From NCBI GenBank assembly GCA_009917555.1, contig QZDX01000002.1:336562-400561 (forward strand): a DNA stretch of 64,000 bases. Reading direction: 5' to 3'. The number at the start of each line of letters is the position of its first letter. The stretch's first letter is position 1. This stretch comes from a bacterium 1XD21-13. Lineage in GTDB: Bacteria; Bacillota; Clostridia; Lachnospirales; Lachnospiraceae. A model generated the notes under the pieces. That model worked only from the letters and a program-made list of their open reading frames with translations, was not told where the DNA came from and searched no databases. Of this stretch, positions 1-8,946 are shown one piece after another. The position numbers and the translations under genes are program-made.

Positions 1-1550
1 TTACAAAAATTCTTTACCTTTTCATTAGACGTTGCACCGAACAAGTCCATTATCTTTACTATAATACCATTTATCTCTTTCCATTCATCACAGGAAATAA
101 AACTTTGGTAATCCGCCAACTCCATGAGCATCATCTTAAAATAACTTTTTTGATTATCTTGCAAAGGCTTCATAAAAGAATTAAGAGGATTTCCGATAGC
201 CGGAATAAAGTTAAACCCTTTGCCTTTGTTCACCACTTGTCTTAGCCCTTTACATATCCACTCAATCTGAACCGATTTTTCACCGAATCTTCTGAATTCG
301 TCTATCCCACTCCTAAAATAAGCTATCAGATCTTTGGGTACGGAACGCTTATTTGATTTTTTAGCTTCATATGCACCCCAATAGTCGTATATACCTTTAG
401 GAAAATGTTTTTCTTCTGTTTCCTTTTGTTTGTCATGAACCATCCCTACTACATGAACACCCTCGTTTTCATACATTAGCAATTCTTCATCCGTGAAAAA
501 TTCTAATATAAGCTGTCCAAACCTATCTATTACTTGATGAGCATTTTCCTTTTTAAATAAAAAAATAGTATTTTTTATCCCTCTTTGTGTAAACACATTG
601 TCCGTACCGTTCATTTGTGATTTTGAAAGAGCAACCGTATTAGCCAAACTTGCAATGGATGAATCAAATCTCCTGCTTTCATTCAACACCAATGCTCCTT
701 GTCTCGGAAAATTGCCTGACACATCATCCAAATATATATTACCATATATTGCCTGATTACTATCCCCAAAACCTTGTCTAATACTCTTTACATCATCTGT
801 ACCAAAAGCCCTATTTAACAATTCCCACTGAAATGTATCCGTATCCTGTGCTTCATCTATAAACAATACCGGAAATCTGCTCTGTACCGCATTGGATATC
901 TCATTCCAGTCATCCAATACTTTTTTCGCATACAAAAGCATTTCTCCAAAAGTGTAATACCCCTCTTTTTGTGTCTGCTCGATTACCGACAATAAATACT
1001 CTTTTGTTGTTCCATTCTTATTCCAATCAATAGTACCGATAGTATTTTTATATTCACAAATTGTTTCCTTTTTGAAGTATCTTTTCAAATAAGAACGAGT
1101 ATTATAGGACAATCTATTCCATCTTAACGATTGGACATATTCACTATCTATGATATTGATATTATATCCATTTGACTTTAACCACGGAAGTGTAACATAA
1201 GTATCAAAAAACGAATGCACTGTACCAATAAAATGAGGATATGACAGTAGCTTTCGTCCAATTTCCGTATTACCTAATCGATCCTCAATTTCCTCCCTGG
1301 CAACATTCGTATGAGATAATACACAAATTCCTGCATTCTGGTATGGCCATTTTCTTGCAAGTATCGCCAGTTTTGCAACCAAAATAGTTGTCTTTCCGCT
1401 TCCTGGAAATGCCTGCACATCAACAGAATCCATACTTTTTATTATTTCTATTCTGTCTGAGTCAAAATGAATTTTTCCACCCATTATTTCTTCTATCCAA
1501 AGTATATCTTCATCCGTAATCTCAATATTAGTTAACCTTTCAATTCCCAA
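1..1550 (-). CDS. gajB: UvrD/Rep-type helicase, Gabija GajB-like (partial, runs off left edge)
   Basis: Superfamily 1 helicase that would partner the OLD-family nuclease next to it. The minus-strand frame is open from about 1550 to the window edge. It carries Walker A GSGKTT (about residue 28 from the ATG at 1484), SHTNVAREEIEDR (motif Ia region) and the Walker B-like DEAQDT (around 846-866). Start is uncertain. A TTG at 1550 has an AGGGGG ribosome binding site 7 nt upstream and overlaps the gajA stop by 19 nt; an ATG at 1484 gives the usual short N-terminus but a poor binding site. The C-terminus lies outside the window, so length and completeness cannot be judged. The gajA-then-gajB order with overlap is the Gabija arrangement. 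In Gabija the helicase partner is thought to sense or process DNA ends for GajA; that role is family knowledge, not shown here. Confidence 0.85.
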   Translation of the reverse strand, partial: MGIERLTNIEITDEDILWIEEIMGGKIHFDSDRIEIIKSMDSVDVQAFPGSGKTTILVAKLAILARKWPYQNAGICVLSHTNVAREEIEDRLGNTEIGRKLLSYPHFIGTVHSFFDTYVTLPWLKSNGYNINIIDSEYVQSLRWNRLSYNTRSYLKRYFKKETICEYKNTIGTIDWNKNGTTKEYLLSVIEQTQKEGYYTFGEMLLYAKKVLDDWNEISNAVQSRFPVLFIDEAQDTDTFQWELLNRAFGTDDVKSIRQGFGDSNQAIYGNIYLDDVSGNFPRQGALVLNESRRFDSSIASLANTVALSKSQMNGTDNVFTQRGIKNTIFLFKKENAHQVIDRFGQLILEFFTDEELLMYENEGVHVVGMVHDKQKETEEKHFPKGIYDYWGAYEAKKSNKRSVPKDLIAYFRSGIDEFRRFGEKSVQIEWICKGLRQVVNKGKGFNFIPAIGNPLNSFMKPLQDNQKSYFKMMLMELADYQSFISCDEWKEINGIIVKIMDLFGATSNEKVKNFC

Positions 1551-3466
1551 TCAGATTCCCCCTTAGTAACATAAAAGATTGCATTAACTATATATTCCGG
1601 AATTACCTTTTGTAAATCCGCATCTCTATCCGCATATTTCTTTTCTAAGGAAACTGCCAGTTTTTGTGCAAAATCTGCTTTAGATGCTTTTTTTGATGTA
1701 AAATAACTATAGAAACATGAAGCTTTTTCCTCAATGGAATCGTACTTATCTAACTTCGCTTTCAGCTCTGACTTCTTAGCTTCTCTATTCTTTTCCACAC
1801 AGCTAACTTTTATAACAGCATCAATAAGTACTTCTCTCATTTCCTCATTCTGAAGCCCTGCATATGCCAAATCATACTCCAAAGTCCAGTGATTCGCTAC
1901 AAAAGTCTTCACTTTCTGTCCATCTGCTTTTGCTTTCATATCATTTAAGTACTCAATAGCTTCGTCATATGAAAAATCCGCTTCTGCTCTCCAGGCACGT
2001 TTATCTTTAGAGGGCCATGTAGACACATCCTCCGTATATTTCTCATCTATACAAATATTGGGGGCACAATTTGGCATAATATCCCTATCTGTAACACAGG
2101 CTACCCTTATATCTAACTGCTTATTTTCATCTTTCCTTTGAAATATCCTTGCATATCTTCTAAGACCTGTACTTCTGACATCTACAAGTGATGTTCCATA
2201 ATCCGTAAAACCGCATCCCAACAGTCTGGATAATGTAGGCAGTAATAATGCTTCTCCCGGACCCTCAACAACGATAACACTTCTGGCAAAAAACAAGTTG
2301 GCCTTTGTCGCATCCAAATATTTTTCCAAATATAGATAATCATCATCCTCTAATTTCGTATGTTGTTTTGAAAGCGAGTAGGCTTCTCCGGATTTTATAA
2401 TCACAATATTTTCCAATTTTACAACGGATGCCAATAAAGGCGAATGCGTTGTAATGATTGTTTGTCGATTTCCGTTCTCCGCCTCTTCCTCCAGTGATTG
2501 AATTAATTTAAGCTGTCTTTGTGCATGAATATGTGCTTCTGGTTCTTCAACAAGCAAAAAACAAGATCTATCCTCTTTTGCAGCTTCTTTATGTAAAAGT
2601 AATTCACATGCCATACTCATAATATTACTTGTCCCAAGACCAACTCTGCCATTCATATCACTGTCATCTTTATCTACTGCAAGATCTAATTTTTCCAGTA
2701 ACGCCATTCTCTTTTTCAATTTGCTGGCATTTGCCCCTGCAACCTCTAGCCTAGTTTCCATATTCTCTTTCTTTAACAACATTTTTTGTTGCAGAATTAA
2801 TGTCATTTCTCTATTGATTTCTTCTAATGCAGAGTGATTTGCCAATAAAGTATTAGAAAGATCTGCAATTCCTGCAATAGATAAATTACGGAGATCTTTT
2901 CCATCCCCGTATTCATCATCGCCATAATCAATTGCAGAAACATGTTGCATAATTTGAGACAGCCTTGAACGTTTTCCTGATTGCATTTCACTATACGCAT
3001 CACGCAGAGCATGTAAATATGTAATTCTTAATAATTCCCGTGCCTCTATAGTGGGGGTTGGACCGCTTCCATTTATTCCAGTTGATAGATACGCCGCTGA
3101 ACGTGGAGGTTTAAAAGATGATAAATATTTGCATTTCCAATGCAAGTATAAACAGGGTTGTTTCTTTTCTTCATCTACATAAGACAAACATTCCAAAAAG
3201 GCTCCACGCTCATCATCATTCATATCTTCGAATTTACAAATAATTTCAATTTCTAAGGAAGTATCCTCTTTATAAAAATCTTCTTGCTCTACTCTATACC
3301 AATTCATATCGGTAGTGCCTAGAACTAACTTAATTGCATCCATAATTGCCGATTTTCCGGAATCATTCTCGCCAACAAGTACATTCAAACCATTTTTGAA
3401 AGTAATGATGTGTTCCTTATCATCAAAGCACCTAAAATTCTTAATTTGTAACAATGATAGATACAT
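1532..3466 (-). CDS. gajA: OLD-family ATPase/TOPRIM nuclease, Gabija GajA-like
   Basis: 644-aa ATP-dependent DNA nuclease of the OLD family. N-terminal ABC-type ATPase: Walker A GENDSGKS at residues 32-39, and LVEEPEAHIHAQRQ as the Walker B/D-loop region in the middle. C-terminal TOPRIM domain: the VIVVEGPGEALLL glutamate motif and CVTDRDIMPN aspartate motif. An OLD protein followed by a UvrD helicase (class 2 OLD) is the Gabija anti-phage pair, in which GajA nicks phage DNA when nucleotide pools fall. Somewhat longer than the roughly 580-residue GajA I know of. Start ATG has AAAGGAG 3-4 nt upstream. A promoter is visible at 3558-3587. Next to two toxin-antitoxin pairs, so a small defence island. 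A stand-alone OLD nuclease is possible, but the overlapping helicase makes Gabija much more likely. Confidence 0.85.
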   Translation of the reverse strand: MYLSLLQIKNFRCFDDKEHIITFKNGLNVLVGENDSGKSAIMDAIKLVLGTTDMNWYRVEQEDFYKEDTSLEIEIICKFEDMNDDERGAFLECLSYVDEEKKQPCLYLHWKCKYLSSFKPPRSAAYLSTGINGSGPTPTIEARELLRITYLHALRDAYSEMQSGKRSRLSQIMQHVSAIDYGDDEYGDGKDLRNLSIAGIADLSNTLLANHSALEEINREMTLILQQKMLLKKENMETRLEVAGANASKLKKRMALLEKLDLAVDKDDSDMNGRVGLGTSNIMSMACELLLHKEAAKEDRSCFLLVEEPEAHIHAQRQLKLIQSLEEEAENGNRQTIITTHSPLLASVVKLENIVIIKSGEAYSLSKQHTKLEDDDYLYLEKYLDATKANLFFARSVIVVEGPGEALLLPTLSRLLGCGFTDYGTSLVDVRSTGLRRYARIFQRKDENKQLDIRVACVTDRDIMPNCAPNICIDEKYTEDVSTWPSKDKRAWRAEADFSYDEAIEYLNDMKAKADGQKVKTFVANHWTLEYDLAYAGLQNEEMREVLIDAVIKVSCVEKNREAKKSELKAKLDKYDSIEEKASCFYSYFTSKKASKADFAQKLAVSLEKKYADRDADLQKVIPEYIVNAIFYVTKGESDWELKG

Positions 3467-3557
3467 ATGTCTCCTTTATCCTTTCGTTTGTCTACCTCAA
3501 ATTTTATTTTCCGCTTTATCCCATAACCCGATTTTGATTGATTTTACTAATAATTTA

Positions 3558-3587
3558 ATTATATCGACAATACAGTTACCTTTCCAA
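3558..3587 (-). promoter_or_regulatory. Sigma-A promoter for gajAB
   Basis: On the minus strand, -35 TTGGAA (3587-3582), 18-nt spacer, -10 TATAAT (3563-3558), about 90 nt upstream of the gajA ATG. The surrounding 3467-3769 interval holds otherwise only AT-rich sequence and the terminator below. Confidence 0.55.
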
Positions 3588-3671
3588 AAAATATTTTAAC
3601 AGTCCATTTTTATATCTTTATGATAACATATGTCAAGATGTTGTGGAAATAAAATATAAAATTGTTGCATA

Positions 3672-3705
3672 GAAAAAGCGGTATGAGCTTTATGCATATA
3701 CCGCT
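3672..3705 (-). terminator. Terminator after the PIN toxin gene
   Basis: 8-bp stem AGCGGTAT/ATACCGCT followed on the minus strand by TTTTTC. It lies about 65 nt past the toxin stop codon and separates the toxin-antitoxin pair from gajAB. Confidence 0.65.
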
Positions 3706-3769
3706 ATAATGATCAACTATTAATTATCAATTATGTTCCATGTAACACACTTAATAATATTTTATACCT

Positions 3770-4192
3770 CTACAAATCATCCAGAGTCATACAAGGCAGT
3801 TCTTTTTCCTGTCTTAATTGCTTATCATTTGTAAAAAACATATCACACCCACGAATCTTTGCCGCTGCAATCTGCAGAGAATCCATACCTTTGAAATCTT
3901 TGAATTGTCCACGGATTTTTGCCGCCTGCTCTGCTATCTCACTGTCTATATTAACAACTTCAATATTCATATACTCTATAAAGCGTTTAAAGTTATCAAT
4001 CAATTCCATCTTTCCAGAAGCATATGGAAACACCAGATATTCTTCGACAGTAATTACAGAGGTAACAAGCTGTATATTCTTGCTAAGACACGTTTCAAAA
4101 AAATTTTTCATCTTGTCTACATAGAGTGCACTATGTTCCAAATAATATATAATTGGTGAAGTATCAATATACACCCTTTTAAAATCTGTCAT
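3770..4192 (-). CDS. PIN-domain toxin (VapC-like RNase)
   Basis: 140-aa PIN-domain protein. The acidic residues expected of the metal site are present: D10 in YIDTSPIIYYLE, E50/E51, D104 in KGMDSLQIAAA, and D123 in FFTNDK. VapC-type toxins are Mg-dependent RNases that cut tRNA or rRNA when freed from their antitoxin; the target here is unknown. Its start overlaps the end of the upstream 70-aa gene by 14 nt, as in toxin-antitoxin operons where translation is coupled. Full length for the family. The antitoxin is not a classic AbrB or RHH sequence, so I do not assign a vap number. Confidence 0.8.
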   Translation of the reverse strand: MTDFKRVYIDTSPIIYYLEHSALYVDKMKNFFETCLSKNIQLVTSVITVEEYLVFPYASGKMELIDNFKRFIEYMNIEVVNIDSEIAEQAAKIRGQFKDFKGMDSLQIAAAKIRGCDMFFTNDKQLRQEKELPCMTLDDL

Positions 4193-4391
4193 GATCCCTA
4201 AGTTCCCTTACATAAGCATCTGCATTCTGACTTCTTTCGGTAGGCGGCATAATGAACTGATCCAGATCATTCCCACTTTTTTCTGCCTTTGTCTCCGTCA
4301 TTATACTATTTATGAATTGTATAATGGTGGTCAATTTATCTTCTGGTACTCTTTCCAATTCCGCAATAGCACTTTGTCTTAACGCTGTCAT
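4179..4391 (-). CDS. Antitoxin of the PIN-domain toxin pair
   Basis: 70-aa protein starting MTALRQSAIAELERVPEDKL. This N-terminus resembles small antitoxins whose first helices bind DNA and whose charged C-terminal tail (ending YVRELRDHDRF) would wrap the toxin. Strong AAGGAGG binding site 5-6 nt before the ATG. The gene ends inside the start of the PIN toxin gene (14-nt overlap), which is the main reason for the call. The family itself I cannot name with certainty. Confidence 0.65.
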   Translation of the reverse strand: MTALRQSAIAELERVPEDKLTTIIQFINSIMTETKAEKSGNDLDQFIMPPTERSQNADAYVRELRDHDRF

Positions 4392-4432
4392 ATACTTTCC
4401 TCCTTCTTCCCGCTATATACATCTCTATTTCC

Positions 4433-4461
4433 ATTATATGTGGTATCTTTCTTTATTACAA
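4433..4461 (-). promoter_or_regulatory. Promoter of the PIN toxin-antitoxin operon
   Basis: Minus strand -35 TTGTAA (4461-4456), 17-nt spacer, -10 TATAAT (4438-4433), 42 nt upstream of the antitoxin ATG. Confidence 0.6.
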
Positions 4462-4514
4462 ACATGCCAATTCTCACAGCTTCAAGAATGATAAGCTGTT
4501 CAAATTACAGATCC

Positions 4515-4832
4515 TTACTCTTTCACAATCTTCAAATCATACCCCAAAGCCCTGACCATACTGTAAAACAGCTTCAAAGACGGACTATGCTCCTTATTCT
4601 CGATCCGTGAGATCGCCTGCTGCTTATTCCCTGTCAGCTTTGCCAGCTGGCTCTGGGACATCTTTTGTGCTTTTCTTAAGCTGACAACCTCATCAATCAG
4701 CTCCTTCTCCTTGTCAGAAGCGGTAAAGGTCGGTGCCGGCATATCCTCCTTCTGCACCAGAGGAATCTCTCCTCTTTCAATCTCGACTGCTTCTAACAGC
4801 CCCTGCATGGTATTGTCAAAAAAATCTCCCAT
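4515..4832 (-). CDS. XRE-family antitoxin (HigA-like)
   Basis: 105-aa helix-turn-helix protein. Residues about 45-100 form an HTH_3 domain (LRKAQKMSQSQLAKLTGNKQ, then AISRIENKEHSPSLKLFYSM). The acidic N-terminal third would contact the toxin. It follows a RelE/ParE-fold toxin gene by 2 nt, giving the toxin-first order of HigBA loci. It probably represses the operon through the palindrome overlapping the promoter at 5190-5218. Full length for the family. Confidence 0.8.
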   Translation of the reverse strand: MGDFFDNTMQGLLEAVEIERGEIPLVQKEDMPAPTFTASDKEKELIDEVVSLRKAQKMSQSQLAKLTGNKQQAISRIENKEHSPSLKLFYSMVRALGYDLKIVKE

Positions 4833-4834
4833 TG

Positions 4835-5164
4835 TTATCCCTCCTTCAAAACTTTTACTACAGCTTTAAACGCCTTTTTCTCATCCTCCGTCAAATCGTC
4901 TTTCTCATTCTTTGCATATACATTGATAAAGTAAATCGTTTCTTTGATCTCGATATCTACATAAATCACCCTTCCGCCGCCACGCTTTCCGGTGTTCCCC
5001 ACAGGGATGCGAATTTTTCTTATCCCGCCTGTTCCCTGAATCGCATCACCGGCTTTCGGGTTTTCTAACAATATCGTTTCCAATTCTCTTAAATTCTCGT
5101 CGGTCAGTCCCAACTCCTTCCATCGATTCGTAAATATCGGCACTTCGATAAAGGTCCTGTTCAT
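4835..5164 (-). CDS. RelE/ParE-superfamily toxin (HigB-like)
   Basis: 109-aa small basic protein. It has the RelE/ParE fold signature: KAGDAIQGTGGIRKIRIP, then GGGRVIYVDIEIKETIYFIN, then YAKNEKDDLTEDEKKAFK at the C-terminus. Proteins ending this way are ribosome-dependent mRNA interferases. The Arg/Lys-rich central strands carry the likely catalytic residues. The gene precedes its XRE antitoxin by 2 nt. Start ATG has GAAAGGAA upstream. Some members of this family block gyrase rather than cut mRNA; the sequence does not decide which. Confidence 0.8.
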   Translation of the reverse strand: MNRTFIEVPIFTNRWKELGLTDENLRELETILLENPKAGDAIQGTGGIRKIRIPVGNTGKRGGGRVIYVDIEIKETIYFINVYAKNEKDDLTEDEKKAFKAVVKVLKEG

Positions 5165-5189
5165 ATTTTCTGATTCCTTTCTTGTTTTT

Positions 5190-5218
5190 AGTATACAACA
5201 TTTTTGTTGTAATGTAAA
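5190..5218 (-). promoter_or_regulatory. Promoter with built-in operator for the HigBA-like pair
   Basis: Minus strand -35 TTTACA (5218-5213), 17-nt spacer, -10 TATACT (5195-5190). The spacer contains the perfect palindrome TACAACA-N4-TGTTGTA (5194-5211), well placed for autorepression by the XRE antitoxin. The rest of 5219-5437 has no gene I can support. Confidence 0.7.
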
Positions 5219-5437
5219 TAGGTTTCTTATTTTTTAATACAATGGGAACAATGGGAAAATTAGTAAATAATAATTGACAGATAACACACAGAAGCATACG
5301 CTCTGCCCGTAAGGGACACAGAGAGTAGCTCAAAAAAATGATTATTCAAGAGGACGGGCAGAAATGTTTTTCATCCTCCCCGCCACATGGCCCATCTGCC
5401 GTGTCAACAGCAAACTTCCATATATGGGTCTACGGCA

Positions 5438-5470
5438 CAAAAGGGATGCCCCGCCTTTCGGAGCATCCCT
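5438..5470 (-). terminator. Terminator of the acs operon
   Basis: 8-bp stem AGGGATGC/GCATCCCT (5442-5449 with 5463-5470), then TTTT on the minus strand, about 80 nt beyond the acsE stop. It marks the end of the roughly 10-kb acs transcript. Confidence 0.75.
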
Positions 5471-5548
5471 CTTTCGCATCACTCAAATCCTAACGCCTGT
5501 TCTTAATCCCAGATTCATATAGTGTCTTGAAAATATCCGGACGCTATA

Positions 5549-6337
5549 TTAGATCTCCAGATAAGAATCCGCATAAAGATTATTATTCTTAATAATATCA
5601 CAGGACTTAATGGTCTCCATCAGCCGCAGATCATTCGGGTTCACGATAGCAGATGTCAGACCATTCATCATAGCCATAGCAACCATAGCAGAATCCATAA
5701 TCGGACGAATATGCTTCGGCATACCGTTGGAGTTGTTGGACAGACCGCCGGTGCTCTGCATGCCCATGTCAGAGATCATCTTGATGAACTCCAGAACCTG
5801 CATCTGCTTATCCTGCATACCCTTGATAACCAGGAACAGCGGGTCAAACCACATATCCTCGTCCACTGCCATGCCATGCTCCATACCACGCTCCATCATG
5901 GTCTGCATGTACATCATACGCTCGTCATTATCCTTTGCAATTCCCTCGCCGTTGCAGAGAGCGATTACAATAGCGTCATTGGCTGCCGCCAGGTCAATGT
6001 ACTCGATTCTGCCTGCTGCGTCTGCGGAGTTTACAATGGGTTTTCCCTTGGCACGGTTGTAAACAGAGATACCAGCCTCAATAGCTGCCACATTGGAGGT
6101 ATCCAGTGCCAGAGGAACATTGTCAAAGTTGCCCTGCAGAAGCTCAACAGCCCACTTCATCAGCTCCGGTCCGTCATTCTCAGCCGGTCCGATATTTACA
6201 TCCAGGTAGGTTGCGCCTGCATCCAGCTGCTGCTTTGCACGCTTTAAGATCGGCTCCGGATCTCTCTCGGTAAATGCACGGTTGATTGCCGGTGCGGTTG
6301 TAGAAAGTCTCTCGCCAATAACAACAAATTTTGCCAT
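5549..6337 (-). CDS. acsE: Methyltetrahydrofolate:corrinoid/iron-sulfur protein methyltransferase
   Basis: Transfers the methyl group of methyl-THF to Co(I) of the corrinoid iron-sulfur protein AcsCD, linking the methyl branch to acetyl-CoA synthesis. 262 aa from the ATG at 6337, the family's usual length; an upstream in-frame extension to 6481 lacks a binding site, while AAGGAGAAG sits 4-9 nt before 6337. Pterin-binding TIM barrel features: LDVNIGP, the LALDTSN strand, GKPIVNSADA, and TGGLSNNSNGMP (the N in the SNNSNG loop contacts the pterin in this family). Cytoplasmic. Last gene of the operon; a 199-nt spacer separates it from acsC. Confidence 0.95.
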   Translation of the reverse strand: MAKFVVIGERLSTTAPAINRAFTERDPEPILKRAKQQLDAGATYLDVNIGPAENDGPELMKWAVELLQGNFDNVPLALDTSNVAAIEAGISVYNRAKGKPIVNSADAAGRIEYIDLAAANDAIVIALCNGEGIAKDNDERMMYMQTMMERGMEHGMAVDEDMWFDPLFLVIKGMQDKQMQVLEFIKMISDMGMQSTGGLSNNSNGMPKHIRPIMDSAMVAMAMMNGLTSAIVNPNDLRLMETIKSCDIIKNNNLYADSYLEI

Positions 6338-6430
6338 AGTTCTTCTCCTTTTTTCGGGCTGCCAGCCGTCCTGAAACAAATCTGAACAGCCGCCATCCCA
6401 TCCTATTTTCAATGAATTCATATGATAAGC

Positions 6431-6462
6431 GTCAAGCCTGGAAGCTTCCCTCCAAGCTTGAC
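6431..6462 (-). other. Stem-loop in the acsC-acsE spacer
   Basis: 12-nt arms GTCAAGCCTGGA and TCCAAGCTTGAC with one mismatch and an 8-nt loop. No U-tract follows, so it is not a standard terminator. It may act in transcript processing or stability between acsC and acsE; that is inference. Confidence 0.5.
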
Positions 6463-6536
6463 CATCACAGTTACTTTCCATATACGTTCATCCGCACCGC
6501 CTGGAAATCCTCACCTGCGATGCACAAAACGCTATC

Positions 6537-7889
6537 TTAGATCTCTCCGTTTGCCTGCATGTCCTTTAAGAACTTCACAAGCTGAACTGCCTCGTTGGGA
6601 GCCACGATTACTTCCCAACCCGGAAGCTTCGCCTCAATGTCGCCCTTCAGAACAGCAACCTTGCCGGGGATGATGAGCTTTCTGCTCTTTACCTTGGGCT
6701 CCACGTTCTCAATGATGAACTTGGAAACAGAGGTAGAGGAAAGCTTTCCTGCCGCCCATGCAGTCAGTACGGAAAGTCCGCCTGCGTCGCTGATTACCAG
6801 GTTACAGGGAACACCAGAGCGCTCCAGCTCGCCGGATACTACAAAGTAGGTCAGAGCAAAGTCAACGGTGGTCAGACATACGGAATTCTCATCTCCGCCA
6901 TTGAGGGCATAGATGCCCGGCTCAACCTTCATGGGCTTCTGCGGGTCGGTAAATACATTCTGACGCAGACCGTAAAGCGGAAGCGCCTGTGCGTAGTTCA
7001 TACCCTCCATCACAATGATGGAACCGTATTTTACGGTAAACAGGGACGCCAGAGCAGCCTGCATGGCTGCATCTCCAGGAGCCAGCTTGCCAACATTTAC
7101 GATAGACGGATAACCAAAGGTACGATCCGTATTCTTCAGAGCCGCACGGCGAATCTGAACGGTGGTTGCAAATGCATCCTTAATGGAAGCCGTTCCCACA
7201 TTAAGAACCAGGTTCTTGTTGCCCAGCTTCTCAATAGCGGCAACCGTATCATAGAGCTCATTGATATCTGCGCCCCGAACACCCAGAACCACGCCGGCCT
7301 CCGTAGCCAGCTTGCTCATTGCCTCGTAGTTGGAAGCGTCAGCGCCGTCCAGGATAGGTTTGCTGTCCTTGCATACATCCAGAGCAGCCTTTGCCACATC
7401 CACATTGGTACAGCCAAGAACCAGAGTCTTTCCGCTCTCTGCCGCTTTCTTTACAAACTCAGCGTAGCCGGCCGCATCACAGTCACCGCAGTAATCCAGA
7501 TACAGCATCTCCACGTGCATTCGCTCGCCGATACGATCATAATCTACAGCCTTTGCCGCCTCAAACTTGGCGTCCATATTTTCCTCACAGCAGGAAACGG
7601 AAACCGCATAGCGGGATTTACTTACATATGTTTTCTCATGACGGAACAATACGGTCTCGCCGCCCAGTGTGTACTCTGCGTCGCCGGTTCCAACCTTGAT
7701 GGTCTTCATGGGCGGTGCGGTAGCCTCGGACAGTGTTGCCAGTGCGTCGTCGGACATGTGGGGACACTTGGTAATGTCAACCGCGCCCTGCGCCACCTTC
7801 ATAGCAAATGCCATACAGGTAGGACTTCCACACTCCTTACAGTTTGTCTTCGGTGTTAATTTAAAAATGTCTAAGCCTTTTAATGCCAT
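6537..7889 (-). CDS. acsC: Corrinoid/iron-sulfur protein large subunit
   Basis: Large (gamma) subunit of CFeSP, which takes the methyl group from AcsE and hands it to the A-cluster of AcsB. 450 aa. The N-terminal [4Fe-4S] motif is intact: CKECGSPTC around residues 18-26, followed by TKCPH near residue 42. Then a TIM barrel and a C-terminal cobalamin-binding region (VISDAGGLSVLTAWAAGKLS). ATG has GGAAGGAGG about 10 nt upstream. Follows acsD by 25 nt. The reductive activator acsV that usually reactivates CFeSP is not in this window. Confidence 0.95.
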   Translation of the reverse strand: MALKGLDIFKLTPKTNCKECGSPTCMAFAMKVAQGAVDITKCPHMSDDALATLSEATAPPMKTIKVGTGDAEYTLGGETVLFRHEKTYVSKSRYAVSVSCCEENMDAKFEAAKAVDYDRIGERMHVEMLYLDYCGDCDAAGYAEFVKKAAESGKTLVLGCTNVDVAKAALDVCKDSKPILDGADASNYEAMSKLATEAGVVLGVRGADINELYDTVAAIEKLGNKNLVLNVGTASIKDAFATTVQIRRAALKNTDRTFGYPSIVNVGKLAPGDAAMQAALASLFTVKYGSIIVMEGMNYAQALPLYGLRQNVFTDPQKPMKVEPGIYALNGGDENSVCLTTVDFALTYFVVSGELERSGVPCNLVISDAGGLSVLTAWAAGKLSSTSVSKFIIENVEPKVKSRKLIIPGKVAVLKGDIEAKLPGWEVIVAPNEAVQLVKFLKDMQANGEI

Positions 7890-7914
7890 GGTAATTTTTC
7901 CTCCTTCCCTCGAT

Positions 7915-8856
7915 TTAAACCAGTTCTTTGATTAATTTCGAAATCGTTGCAACTGATGTGGGATGCTTCAAAATTACCGCATTGGAACCAGACGCCAATA
8001 CTGCTGCAGCCGTTTCTACTTCCATATCAATGCCACGCTCTTCCTGGGAACCCCACTCCGGCATATCAGCCTCGGAAGCCATTGCCTCCTTCACGCTCCA
8101 TGCTTCCTCAGCAACAGGAGTGATGATGGGCATCTGAAGCTGTGCATCATTCTGGGACAGAGCCGCCGCCTTGATACGATCCATGGTAGATACCACATAC
8201 TCAAAGCCATAGCCTGCTGCTGCGGAACCTACGTTCATCACAACATTGCCCTGGTCTACGCCAAGCTGTCCGATAAGTACGTTAAGCTGCTTTGCAAGGT
8301 TAATATCTACGGCAGACTCTGCGCCTACCTTCTGGTTGTAAGCCAGCCCTGCAGCGGCGGCTACGCCCTTGTAGTTCTCTTCTCTTGCAGATAAAATAAG
8401 TACATTCTTTCCCTGGAGAGCCTCAGCAACCTTGGCAAACAGCTCTGCGTCCTTCTCCACGTTCTTGCAGCCCTCGATTACAAGGGGAGCTGTGATAGCG
8501 TCGCCAACCTCTTTTGCAATGGCAACACAGTCCTCCACGGACTTGTTCTCACCGTTGGGATCAGCGCCCTCAAAACGAAGCACAACAAAGTCTGCGCCCG
8601 GCATCTCCTCGGCTTTCTTTGCAATCTCTGCAAAGCTTGTGCATCCATTGTAGTAGTCCTTGATTCCAGCCACTTCATTTTCCAGGCCCATGTCTGTAAT
8701 CATGACTCCAATCTTGGGTGCGTTCTCGATTGGCGCATCAAATGTATAGAAAGGCAATACATTCTCTCCGCCAAGCTTCACTGCCTTGTCGCCGGTACCG
8801 ATCTCTACGGTACGGATAGCAGCGTTAAACTTTCCTGATTTTCCATTAAACGGCAT
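7915..8856 (-). CDS. acsD: Corrinoid/iron-sulfur protein small subunit
   Basis: Small (delta) subunit of CFeSP, a TIM-barrel partner that caps the cobamide with AcsC. 313 aa, full length. It shares with AcsC the opening strand pattern: AIRTVEIGTGDKAVKLGGEN here resembles KTIKVGTGDAEYTLGGETV in AcsC, reflecting their common ancestry. ATG is preceded by AAAGGAGG. Lies between acsB and acsC, the common acetogen order. Confidence 0.95.
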   Translation of the reverse strand: MPFNGKSGKFNAAIRTVEIGTGDKAVKLGGENVLPFYTFDAPIENAPKIGVMITDMGLENEVAGIKDYYNGCTSFAEIAKKAEEMPGADFVVLRFEGADPNGENKSVEDCVAIAKEVGDAITAPLVIEGCKNVEKDAELFAKVAEALQGKNVLILSAREENYKGVAAAAGLAYNQKVGAESAVDINLAKQLNVLIGQLGVDQGNVVMNVGSAAAGYGFEYVVSTMDRIKAAALSQNDAQLQMPIITPVAEEAWSVKEAMASEADMPEWGSQEERGIDMEVETAAAVLASGSNAVILKHPTSVATISKLIKELV

Positions 8857-8888
8857 TTCTTAGTTACCTCCTTTATCTTTTACACGGC

Positions 8889-8922
8889 TTTAAGCATAGG
8901 AAAAAAATCCCCTATGCTTAAA
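8889..8922 (-). other. Perfect 12-bp stem-loop between acsB and acsD
   Basis: TTTAAGCATAGG (8889-8900) pairs exactly with CCTATGCTTAAA (8911-8922) around a 10-nt loop, 24 nt after the acsB stop. No U-run follows, so I read it as an intercistronic processing or stabilising hairpin rather than a terminator. It could still act as a partial attenuator. Confidence 0.6.
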
Positions 8923-8946
8923 ACCTAAATGCTAACACTTATTATA

